Assembly: GCA_027347125.1 (NCBI GenBank) | Contig: DAIERC010000279.1 | Span: forward strand, 1-10,045 | Length of the DNA stretch: 10,045 nt | Reading direction: 5' to 3' | Source: Ignavibacteriales bacterium | GTDB lineage: Bacteria > Bacteroidota > Ignavibacteria > Ignavibacteriales > Ignavibacteriaceae | Shown: in pieces, positions 1 to 5,136 of the stretch | Numbering within the stretch: position 1 is the first letter of the stretch | Layout of the letters: the number at the start of each line of letters is the position of its first letter | Program-made: the position numbers and the translations under genes | Notes under the pieces: model-generated | What the model saw: the letters and a program-made list of their open reading frames with translations, nothing else | Told to the model about the DNA's origin: nothing | Databases searched by the model: none

Positions 1-221
1 GAAAGTCCCTTTGGCAGCATTAACACTTTACCGCTCTTTTTAAGCGTTATTAATGTATCGGTTGCGGAAGCCGGCGTTGTTGTTACTTTTGCTATAGGAG
101 TTTCACTCACCGGCTTTTCCAGCGGCTGCGTTACCATGTTCTCATTGCCGCAGCTTTGCAAAACAAAAATTGATGAAACGGCAAACAAGGAAATAAAAAG
201 ATTAGTAAAAAAAGCTTTCAT
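1..221 (-). CDS. Lipoprotein, N-terminal part (C-terminus beyond left edge)
   Basis: Reading the minus strand from ATG 221-219 gives an open frame of 73 residues plus a partial codon that runs off the window. Residues 1-23 form a lipoprotein signal peptide: Lys2, a hydrophobic stretch rich in Phe, Leu and Ile, and a lipobox-like VLQS before Cys24, followed by Gly-Asn. The mature part starts with a Pro/Thr/Ser/Ala-rich low-complexity segment (about residues 32-54) that looks like a flexible tether, then a short segment with alternating hydrophobic residues. No family is recognisable from this fragment. The protein should be lipid-anchored in the periplasm or outer membrane. A GGGGG tract five bases upstream supports the start. 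It lies 92 bp downstream of the regulator gene on the same strand and may be its target or co-transcribed with it. The lipobox reading is fairly sure; the function is unknown. Confidence 0.75.
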   Translation of the reverse strand, partial: MKAFFTNLFISLFAVSSIFVLQSCGNENMVTQPLEKPVSETPIAKVTTTPASATDTLITLKKSGKVLMLPKGL

Positions 222-226
222 TTTAA

Positions 227-231
227 CCCCC
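227..231 (-). promoter_or_regulatory. Unusual G5 ribosome-binding site of the lipoprotein gene
   Basis: On the minus strand a GGGGG run is followed by TTAAA and then ATG. It could pair with the anti-Shine-Dalgarno CCUCC using one G-U pair. The same GGGGGT-N4-ATG arrangement precedes ATG 913-911 of the upstream regulator gene. Confidence 0.45.
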
Positions 232-291
232 AATAAAAATGGTAAAAATTATTTAAGCTTGTTTTTATATTACCAAATATCGGTTTACTCC

Positions 292-314
292 GCAATGGGT
301 AATTTACCCATTGC
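292..314. repeat. Perfect 23-bp palindrome between regulator and lipoprotein genes
   Basis: gcaatgggtaa (292-302) and its exact reverse complement ttacccattgc (304-314) are separated by a single T. It overlaps the first base of the regulator stop codon (314-316) and ends 71 bp before the lipoprotein ATG. As RNA it would fold into a hairpin with a three-base loop, but neither strand has a T-run after it, so it is not a classic intrinsic terminator. A dimeric-regulator operator or a transcription-attenuating/processing hairpin are the alternatives. The symmetry is seen directly; the role is inferred. Confidence 0.6.
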
Positions 315-913
315 TAAATTTTATACAGCTCATTGGTTCGGTGAAGCCCCAATTTACTTTTTATGTTTTCCTTATGGCGCCCTACCGTTTTTACGCTTAT
401 GCCGAACAACTGCGATATTTCTTTACTGGTCTTTCCTTCTTTTGTAAAAAAGAGTATTTCTTTCTCTCTTACAGTAAGGCATTTAAGAAATTCTTGTTTC
501 CCGGTACCGCTGCTGTCAAACAAAAGTTTTTCAATTTTATCGCAGTAAAATCTTCCTCCCCCGGCAACGCTTATTATGCCGGTTCTTAACACTTCCGTTC
601 CGGCGCTTTGACTTATTATACCTCCTATGCCCGAAGGAATAACTGAAGCAATATAGTTCTTATCGGTTGAACAAGTATAAAGCAGGCATTTATCCGGGTG
701 CGATGTTAATAATTCATTTATAAAAGTGTCTTGCTTGTTTGGGTTTAAAGCGCCGTCATCAAGAACTAATATATTATGATTTTTATGATGCTTGTCTAAA
801 TCATCGTAGCAGTCAAACTCAGGTAGTATGAGAGGATCCTGTAAGAATAGCCCCATTATAGCGGAAAAAATAAAAGGCCGCGCCGAAAGGAACAGCGTTT
901 TTATATTATTCAT
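314..913 (-). CDS. NarL/FixJ (LuxR-type HTH) regulator with degenerate receiver domain
   Basis: A DNA-binding transcription regulator of the response-regulator type; its target is unknown. Residue numbers count from the longer start at ATG 925-923. The C-terminal region (about 150-203) is a clear LuxR/GerE HTH: LTVREKEIL, then KTSKEISQLFGISVKTVGRH and a KLGL end. Residues 8-135 follow the NarL receiver fold, but the phosphorylation pocket is altered. The acidic pair after strand 1 is replaced by Ser14-Ala15, and the conserved Lys aligns with Gln106. Asp56 at the phospho-acceptor position and Thr84 are kept. No histidine kinase gene is in view. I prefer ATG 913-911 because GGGGG sits five bases upstream of it and the receiver strand 1 begins just after; ATG 925-923 would add four residues and place that G-run inside the gene. 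A plausible promoter lies at 938-969. The family is certain; phosphorylation-independent action is inferred. Confidence 0.88.
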   Translation of the reverse strand: MNNIKTLFLSARPFIFSAIMGLFLQDPLILPEFDCYDDLDKHHKNHNILVLDDGALNPNKQDTFINELLTSHPDKCLLYTCSTDKNYIASVIPSGIGGIISQSAGTEVLRTGIISVAGGGRFYCDKIEKLLFDSSGTGKQEFLKCLTVREKEILFFTKEGKTSKEISQLFGISVKTVGRHKENIKSKLGLHRTNELYKI

Positions 914-918
914 GTGCA

Positions 919-923
919 CCCCC
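919..923 (-). promoter_or_regulatory. G5 ribosome-binding site that decides the regulator start
   Basis: On the minus strand GGGGG is followed by TGCAC and ATG 913-911. The spacing is that of a Shine-Dalgarno, and the motif matches the one before the downstream lipoprotein gene. This favours the inner ATG over the ATG at 925-923. Confidence 0.45.
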
Positions 924-937
924 ATAAATTAACGCAA

Positions 938-969
938 TTAAGTTATGAATGTGCCGCCGGAAAGTCAAA
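938..969 (-). promoter_or_regulatory. Probable promoter of the regulator gene
   Basis: On the minus strand TTTGACT (TTTG at 969-966) is followed after 20 bases by TAACTTAA (945-938). It can be read as the Bacteroidota pattern TTTG-N20-TAnnTT, or as sigma70-like TTGACT-N17-TAACTT. The expected start of transcription is around 930-933, leaving a leader of roughly 20 nt before ATG 913. Confidence 0.45.
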
Positions 970-980
970 CTTATTTTATC

Positions 981-1020
981 TGCGCCCTTGCCGGTAAGTA
1001 AGCTACCCGCAAGGGGCGCA
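981..1020 (-). terminator. Long GC-rich hairpin after tex
   Basis: tgcgccc...ccggta (981-996) pairs with taccc...ggcgca (1004-1020). This makes about 15 bp with one bulged C, one G-G mismatch and a seven-base loop. It begins ten bases past the tex stop codon and lies between tex and the regulator promoter, as expected of a transcription end. In the tex direction the following bases (GATAAAATAAG) are not a T-run, so termination may be imperfect or the hairpin may protect the 3' end. On the plus strand a TTTTT follows, but no plus-strand gene ends here. Confidence 0.55.
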
Positions 1021-1029
1021 AAGCAATTT

Positions 1030-3219
1030 TTATCCGCGCATACTTAACGATATTCTCCCGCGCTCAATGTCTATTCCGGTAATTGTAACATCAATTATAT
1101 CACCGACACTGATAACATCGAGCGGATTTTTCACAAACTTGTCGGCCATCTGCGAAACGTGCAAAAGCCCGTCTTGCTTTACACCTATATCCACGAACGC
1201 GCCGAAGTCAACTACATTCCTTACCGTTCCTTTCAGCTTCATGCCGATTTGCAAATCTTCCATCTTCAATACATCGCTTCTTAAGATCGGCTTCGGAACA
1301 TCCTCGCGCGGATCACGCCCGGGCTTTTTTAAGTTTTCAATTATATCTATCAATGTCGGTTCGCCGATGCCTATTTCTTCCGCGAGCCTTTTTGTGCCTT
1401 TCTGATTAACAAGAAGCGAGATCATCGCACCCGATTCTTTTATGCCGGCAAGAGGCATGTTGAATTTTTCAAGCATCTGCTCGGTGGCTTTGTACGACTC
1501 AGGATGAATAAAAGTATTATCAAGCGGGTTTTCGCCGTCGCGTATTTTTAAAAACCCGGCAGACTGCTCAAACGCTTTTTCGCCCAGCCCCGTGACTTCC
1601 ATTAATTCTTTTCGTTCATTAAAACGCCCCGCCTTTTCGCGGTACTTAACAATATTCTCGGCTATTCTTTTATTTAAACCCGAAACATACGTAAGCAACG
1701 AAGCCGAAGCGGTATTAACATCAACGCCAACATAGTTAACGCAGCTTTCAACAACATCGTCCAGCTTATGCGCAAGCAATTTCTGATCAACATCATGCTG
1801 GTATAAGCCAACGCCGATTGATTTGGGATCGATCTTTACAAGCTCCGCCAGCGGATCCAAAATTCTTCTGGCTATTGATATGTTTCCGCGCTGGCTCGCC
1901 TCTAGATCGGGGAATTCTTTTTTTGCCACAGTTGAAGCCGAATACACAGAGGCGCCCGCTTCATTAACAATAATGTACTGGCATTTCAATTTATTTTCTT
2001 TTATAAGTTCGGCAATAAACAATTCCGTCTCGCGGCTGGCGGTTCCGTTGCCAATGGCTACAACTTCCACTTTATATTTTTCTATGAACTTAAGTACAAC
2101 CTTAGCCGCTTCCGCCGTTTTGTTCTGCGGCGGGTGCGGATATATTGTTGATCCTTCAATATATTTACCTGTCTGGTCTATAACCGCTACTTTAGAGCCC
2201 GAATAAAATCCGGGGTCTATTCCCATTATCATTTTATCTGCCAGCGGCGGTTGAAGCAAAAGCTGCCTCAGGTTTGATGCGAATATTTCAATGGCGTGAA
2301 GGTCGGCCAATTCGGTAAGATAATTCCTTACTTCTTTTTCAATTGAAGGATAAGTTAACCGCGTAAACGAATCTTCAACAATCTCGTCAAGTATTTCCAT
2401 AAACACCGATTCTGGGTATTGAAAGAATTTTTCTTTAATTTTTTTTAACACAACCGGCTGGTCGAAACTAAAATATATTTTAAGAGCCTTTTCCTTTTCG
2501 CCGCGGTTTAACGCCAAAGTTTGATATGGCTTTATCTTGGTTATATCAATCTGGAAGTCGTAATAAATCTGGTAAATTTCTTTTTTGTCTTTTTCTTTTT
2601 GTTTATCGCTTATCTGCTGGTCGGCGGCTTTTTCTTTTGTCTTTTCCGATTTAACGGCGGAGGATTCCTGAAGATAGCTTCTTACTTCTTTTCTAACTTC
2701 CGCGTCGTCGTTTATCATTTCGGCAATAATATCCTTAGCGCCCTGCAAAGCTTCTTCTATTGTGCCAACGCCAAGCTCTTCGTTAATAAATTCGGCAAGT
2801 TTTTCTTCAAGGCTGCCGGCATAATTCGGATTTTCCAGAATAAACAGCGCAAGCGGCTCAAGCCCTTTTGCCTTTGCGATTGTACCGCGTGTTTTTCTTT
2901 TCGGTTTATATGGAAGGTAAAGGTCTTCCAGTTCCTGAAGTTTTGTGCAATCCATTATTTTTGCTTTAAGCTCGTCGGTCAGTTTGCCCTGCTCTTCAAT
3001 ACTTTTAAGAATTGTGTCTCTTCTTTCTTCAAGAAGCGTAAGATAATTTAGCCTGTCTTCTATTTCCCTTAGGACTTCTTCATCAAGCCCGCCGGTATGC
3101 TCTTTTCTATATCTAGCAATAAAAGGAATTGTCGCGTCTTCTTTAAATAATTTTATAACCGAATCAACCTGCTCGGTTTTTATGTTAAGCTCTTTTGCAA
3201 TAATAGATGGTATGTTCAT
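1030..3219 (-). CDS. tex: Tex-family S1 RNA-binding protein
   Basis: Tex is a cytoplasmic, transcription-associated nucleic-acid-binding protein related to the eukaryotic elongation factor Spt6. At 729 residues it matches the family length. It contains the Tex N-terminal helical region (1-190, with FIARYRKE and the LYLPYKPKRKTRGTIA box at 100-114) and an RNase H-like YqgF domain (about 328-455, starting MGIDPG and including VNEAGASVYSAS). Tandem helix-hairpin-helix motifs follow (about 500-560, GVDVNTAS, then VTGLGEKAFEQ), and a C-terminal S1 domain (656-727, KLKGTVRNVVDFGAFVDIGV). A Lys/Glu/Gln-rich segment at about 188-214 looks like a low-complexity insertion between the helical region and the next block. 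The protein stops right after the S1 domain, without the disordered tail some relatives have. There is no visible Shine-Dalgarno before ATG 3219-3217; the start is supported by the typical N-terminus. It appears monocistronic, with a probable promoter at 3314-3344 and hairpins in the leader. Confidence 0.97.
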   Translation of the reverse strand: MNIPSIIAKELNIKTEQVDSVIKLFKEDATIPFIARYRKEHTGGLDEEVLREIEDRLNYLTLLEERRDTILKSIEEQGKLTDELKAKIMDCTKLQELEDLYLPYKPKRKTRGTIAKAKGLEPLALFILENPNYAGSLEEKLAEFINEELGVGTIEEALQGAKDIIAEMINDDAEVRKEVRSYLQESSAVKSEKTKEKAADQQISDKQKEKDKKEIYQIYYDFQIDITKIKPYQTLALNRGEKEKALKIYFSFDQPVVLKKIKEKFFQYPESVFMEILDEIVEDSFTRLTYPSIEKEVRNYLTELADLHAIEIFASNLRQLLLQPPLADKMIMGIDPGFYSGSKVAVIDQTGKYIEGSTIYPHPPQNKTAEAAKVVLKFIEKYKVEVVAIGNGTASRETELFIAELIKENKLKCQYIIVNEAGASVYSASTVAKKEFPDLEASQRGNISIARRILDPLAELVKIDPKSIGVGLYQHDVDQKLLAHKLDDVVESCVNYVGVDVNTASASLLTYVSGLNKRIAENIVKYREKAGRFNERKELMEVTGLGEKAFEQSAGFLKIRDGENPLDNTFIHPESYKATEQMLEKFNMPLAGIKESGAMISLLVNQKGTKRLAEEIGIGEPTLIDIIENLKKPGRDPREDVPKPILRSDVLKMEDLQIGMKLKGTVRNVVDFGAFVDIGVKQDGLLHVSQMADKFVKNPLDVISVGDIIDVTITGIDIERGRISLSMRG

Positions 3220-3236
3220 GGTTCAATTAAAAATTT

Positions 3237-3289
3237 AAAAGTAAAACTTTCCGCCTTAGCGGATCGGCCAAAGGCCGAAAAAAGTAAAA
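3237..3289 (-). other. Double hairpin flanked by 10-bp direct repeats in the tex leader
   Basis: Two small stem-loops stand back to back: tccgc-ctta-gcgga (3250-3263) and tcggcc-aaa-ggccga (3264-3278). This GC-rich block sits in very AT-rich DNA and is bracketed by identical aaaagtaaaa copies at 3237-3246 and 3280-3289. With the promoter proposed at 3314-3344 the block would lie in the untranslated leader of tex, ending about 18 nt before its ATG. It could be a leader regulatory structure or an inserted short palindromic repeat with target duplication. It matches no riboswitch I recognise. Confidence 0.5.
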
Positions 3290-3313
3290 GTGAATTATTT
3301 TGATCCGTGCCGA

Positions 3314-3344
3314 ACAATATAAAATTTTCAACAAGGGCTTCAAA
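3314..3344 (-). promoter_or_regulatory. Probable tex promoter
   Basis: On the minus strand TTTG (3344-3341), a spacer of exactly 19 bases and TATATTGT (3321-3314) fit the Bacteroidota -33/-7 pattern TTTG-N19-TAnnTTTG except for the last bases. Transcription would start near 3307, giving a leader of roughly 85-90 nt that contains the double hairpin. Confidence 0.4.
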
Positions 3345-3565
3345 GTAAGTTTAAAGAAATGAATTTTACAACTTGATTTATAAAAAGTTTTTTTGCATTG
3401 CGTAATATCTGCTCCCAAAATGTAGTTTTTTATCCATCACAGATATTTTGCATACCCAATAACCCGATCATCGTAGTTATTTCAAATTTTAACTGAAATT
3501 TTTCATACCTGCCCGAATCACTTTCCATCTTGCTTACTGCTTTTTATTTTTTATCTATTTGATTT
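3345..3565. other. AT-rich intergenic stretch, no supported gene
   Basis: I see no gene here on either strand. Together with its flanks it belongs to the 586-bp gap between tex and the ArsC-like gene. On the minus strand a 32-codon frame (3528-3430) is followed, after one stop and in the same phase, by about 29 more open codons. Neither half resembles a family I know, and no ribosome-binding site precedes it. It may be decayed coding DNA continuing from the remnant at 3566-3775, or chance. Confidence 0.4.
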
Positions 3566-3775
3566 TCAATTCGTCCAGGTTACTTCTGGCTCCACACTAA
3601 AAGCTTCCGGATTCGTTTTAATCGTTTCCGGCTTCGTTTTGGGCATTTCACCATAACGCAGTTCGGGTGAAAAGTGAAATGTAAAACGTATAATGCTATT
3701 TTTTGTTTGGCGGAATAATGGATTATTATTCCTGCCGTCAAAAACAAATTGAGAAATTGTAGTTATATTACCTTT
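3566..3775 (-). pseudogene. Possible 3' remnant of a lost gene (barrel-like C-terminus)
   Basis: The minus-strand frame ending at TGA 3568-3566 reads as plausible protein for about 69 codons. It has an Asn-rich turn (DGRNNNPLF), then a strand with alternating hydrophobics (SIIRFTFHFSPE), then a hydrophilic Pro/Glu/Lys tail. This resembles the last strands of an outer-membrane barrel protein, but I cannot name a family. The frame stays open to 3865, but the part upstream of about 3775 is antisense to the ArsC-like gene start and its ribosome-binding site, and reads as unnatural Cys/Leu/Phe-rich sequence. No credible start precedes the plausible part. I infer that the 5' part was deleted. A chance open frame is the alternative. 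Confidence 0.35.
3578..3640 (-). repeat. 21-bp tandem repeat, three decaying copies
   Basis: Three adjacent 21-bp units lie at 3620-3640, 3599-3619 and 3578-3598. The first two share 14 of their first 15 minus-strand bases (AAAACGAAnCCGGAA) and the third is diverged. In the frame of the gene remnant they encode a seven-residue unit with Pro-Glu at fixed positions (KTKPE.., KTNPE.., SVEPE..). The period of exactly seven codons supports former coding function. Confidence 0.5.
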
Positions 3776-3794
3776 AAAATTAGGGAAATAAAAC

Positions 3795-3800
3795 AGAGGT
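3795..3800 (+). promoter_or_regulatory. Ribosome-binding site that decides the ArsC-like gene start
   Basis: AGAGGT ends five bases before ATG 3806. This places the start there rather than at the in-frame ATG 3749, whose extra 19 residues are unlike the family. Confidence 0.6.
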
Positions 3801-3805
3801 TGATT

Positions 3806-4150
3806 ATGGAAAAGATAACGGTTTATGAAAAGCCTACATGCACTACATGCAAGAAGGTTGTACAAATTTTAAGAGAAAACGGCGTAAGCTTTGAAGAAGT
3901 AAATTATTATATAGAACCGTTCACAAAAACAAAGCTAGAGGAATTGTTAAAGAAAATGAATTTGAAACCGAGCGAACTGCTGCGTAAAAATGAAAGAGCG
4001 TTCAAAGAGCTTGACATAGACAGCTACGATGAAGGTCAGCTTCTTGAACTTATGCTTCTCGACAGCGATTTAATACAAAGGCCTATTGTTGAAAAAGGGA
4101 AAAAAGCAATACTTGCAAGGCCGGCCGAAAAAATAAGAGAGCTTTTTTAA
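3806..4150 (+). CDS. arsC: ArsC/Spx-family thioredoxin-fold reductase (arsenate reductase-like)
   Basis: A 114-residue cytoplasmic protein of the ArsC/Spx/YffB family, which carries a thioredoxin fold with the catalytic Cys near the N-terminus. The active-site loop is KPTCTTCKK with Cys12 and Cys15, a CxxC where E. coli ArsC has CxxS. The three arginines that bind the oxyanion in E. coli ArsC (60, 94, 107) appear to be present as Arg60 (in LLRKNE), Arg92 (in QRPIV) and Arg105 (in ARPAE), which favours arsenate reductase-like chemistry over Spx-type RNA polymerase binding. Start at ATG 3806 is chosen from the AGAGGT site and from the family N-terminus. No ars regulator or efflux gene is nearby, so a dedicated arsenic operon is not supported; a general thiol-reductase role is possible. 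Its stop lies 2 bp from that of convergent ppk2. The family call is firm; the substrate is uncertain. Confidence 0.85.
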   Translation: MEKITVYEKPTCTTCKKVVQILRENGVSFEEVNYYIEPFTKTKLEELLKKMNLKPSELLRKNERAFKELDIDSYDEGQLLELMLLDSDLIQRPIVEKGKKAILARPAEKIRELF

Positions 4151-4152
4151 AA

Positions 4153-5016
4153 TTATTTTTCGTTCTCTAAAACCTTTTTACATTCCTGAAGCCGGGCAAG
4201 TTGTTCTTTATCCAGGTGCGGGTAATCGATAGGCATCTTCTTCATTGTCGCAATAATTATTTCGGATACCGCTAGCCTCATAAACCATTTATGGTCTGCG
4301 GGAATTACATACCACGGCGCATGCTTCTTGCTTGTATTTGCCAAAGCTTCTTCATAACACTTTTGATATTCATCCCAGTATTGTCTTTCCTTAATATCCG
4401 CTTCCGAGAACTTCCAATTTTTAGACTGCTTATCTATCCTTTCCAAAAATCTTTTTTTCTGCTCATCTTTGGATACATGTAAAAAGAATTTTAAAATAAC
4501 CGTTCCGTTTTCATAAAGATATTTTTCATAATCAGAAATTTGACGGTACCTTTCTTTCCAGATATCGGGCGGTAAAAGCTGCGCGGGAATTTTTTGGTTG
4601 TTTATAAGATCGTGCACCCTAACAACCAGAACTTCTTCATAATAAGAGCGGTTGAATATTCCTATTCTTCCTCTTTCGGGCAAAGCTTTGTTGCAGCGCC
4701 AAAGGTAATCATGATTAAGCTCTTCGGCCGAAGGCTGTTTGAAGCTTACTACGCTGGTGCCCTGCGGGTTTAACCCACTCATTACGTGTTTAATAGTGCT
4801 GTCTTTTCCCGCCGCATCCATAGCCTGGAATATTAAAAGAATGGAAAATTTATCTTCGGCATAAAGTTTATCGTGAAGCTTTTGCATTTCTTCAATATTA
4901 TTTGTTAAATCTTTCTCCGCTTCGTTTTTATTTTTGAAGTTTCCGGTATCGTCGGTTTTATATTTAGATAATTCCAATTTAACGTTGGGTTTTACAATAT
5001 AGCCGGTGGTTTTCAT
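4153..5016 (-). CDS. ppk2: PPK2-family polyphosphate:nucleotide phosphotransferase
   Basis: A cytoplasmic enzyme that transfers phosphate between polyphosphate and nucleotides. The 287-residue length and sequence fit single-domain PPK2, closest in motif style to class III (polyP:AMP/ADP phosphotransferases). The Walker A-like segment is QAMDAAGKDSTIKH (64-77, with Asp67 and Lys71), followed by the family stretch MSGLNPQGTSVVSFKQPS. Walker B is GIFNRSYYEEVLVVRVH (119-135). A basic lid region (KKRFLERI, 187-194) and the PWYVIPADHKWFMRLAVSEII block (234-254) complete the domain. It is monocistronic: a terminator lies upstream at 5071-5110, and its 3' end abuts the convergent ArsC-like gene, leaving no room for a terminator between them. 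A weak AGG stands about nine bases before ATG 5016-5014. The class assignment is from motif resemblance only. Confidence 0.95.
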   Translation of the reverse strand: MKTTGYIVKPNVKLELSKYKTDDTGNFKNKNEAEKDLTNNIEEMQKLHDKLYAEDKFSILLIFQAMDAAGKDSTIKHVMSGLNPQGTSVVSFKQPSAEELNHDYLWRCNKALPERGRIGIFNRSYYEEVLVVRVHDLINNQKIPAQLLPPDIWKERYRQISDYEKYLYENGTVILKFFLHVSKDEQKKRFLERIDKQSKNWKFSEADIKERQYWDEYQKCYEEALANTSKKHAPWYVIPADHKWFMRLAVSEIIIATMKKMPIDYPHLDKEQLARLQECKKVLENEK

Positions 5017-5047
5017 TTAAGTGCCTGTTTTTGTTTTTTCCGTTGCG

Positions 5048-5074
5048 GGTATAATAAACAAATTGAGCAGCAAA
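5048..5074 (-). promoter_or_regulatory. Possible ppk2 promoter
   Basis: On the minus strand TTTG (5074-5071), 17 bases and TATACC (5053-5048) resemble a -35/-10 or -33/-7 pair, placed 32 bp before the ppk2 ATG. The upstream element overlaps the T-run of the cytochrome terminator. The match is weak. Confidence 0.3.
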
Positions 5075-5110
5075 AAAAAACCGCTTTGTTTTACATCATA
5101 AACAAAGCGG
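5071..5110 (-). terminator. Intrinsic terminator of the cytochrome c gene
   Basis: On the minus strand an 11-bp perfect stem (CCGCTTTGTTT with AAACAAAGCGG; arms 5110-5100 and 5091-5081) with an eight-base loop is followed directly by nine T (5080-5072). It lies 26 bp past the cytochrome stop codon. Confidence 0.93.
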
Positions 5111-5136
5111 GCGTAAAAAAAGATTTGTTCAAAATT

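Noticed and set aside
136..589. Open frames on the plus strand (136-447, 311-589, 363-548)
   Set aside because: They lie antisense to the lipoprotein and LuxR-type regulator genes, are Phe/Leu/Tyr-rich and have no family features.
2521..3051. 176-codon plus-strand frame inside tex
   Set aside because: Antisense to tex, Phe-rich, and fully explained as a shadow of the highly charged Lys/Glu-rich Tex coding strand.
3227..3418. 63-codon minus-strand frame upstream of tex
   Set aside because: It runs through the hairpin block and the probable tex promoter, and the product is a Cys/Lys/Phe-rich unnatural sequence.
3430..3528. 32-codon minus-strand frame, with about 29 further open codons after one stop in the same phase
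   Set aside because: No ribosome-binding site, no recognisable motif, and length within chance for AT-rich DNA; it could be decayed coding sequence but this cannot be supported.
3749..3805. Longer start for the ArsC-like gene
   Set aside because: The extra residues are unlike the family N-terminus, and a good AGAGGT site precedes ATG 3806.
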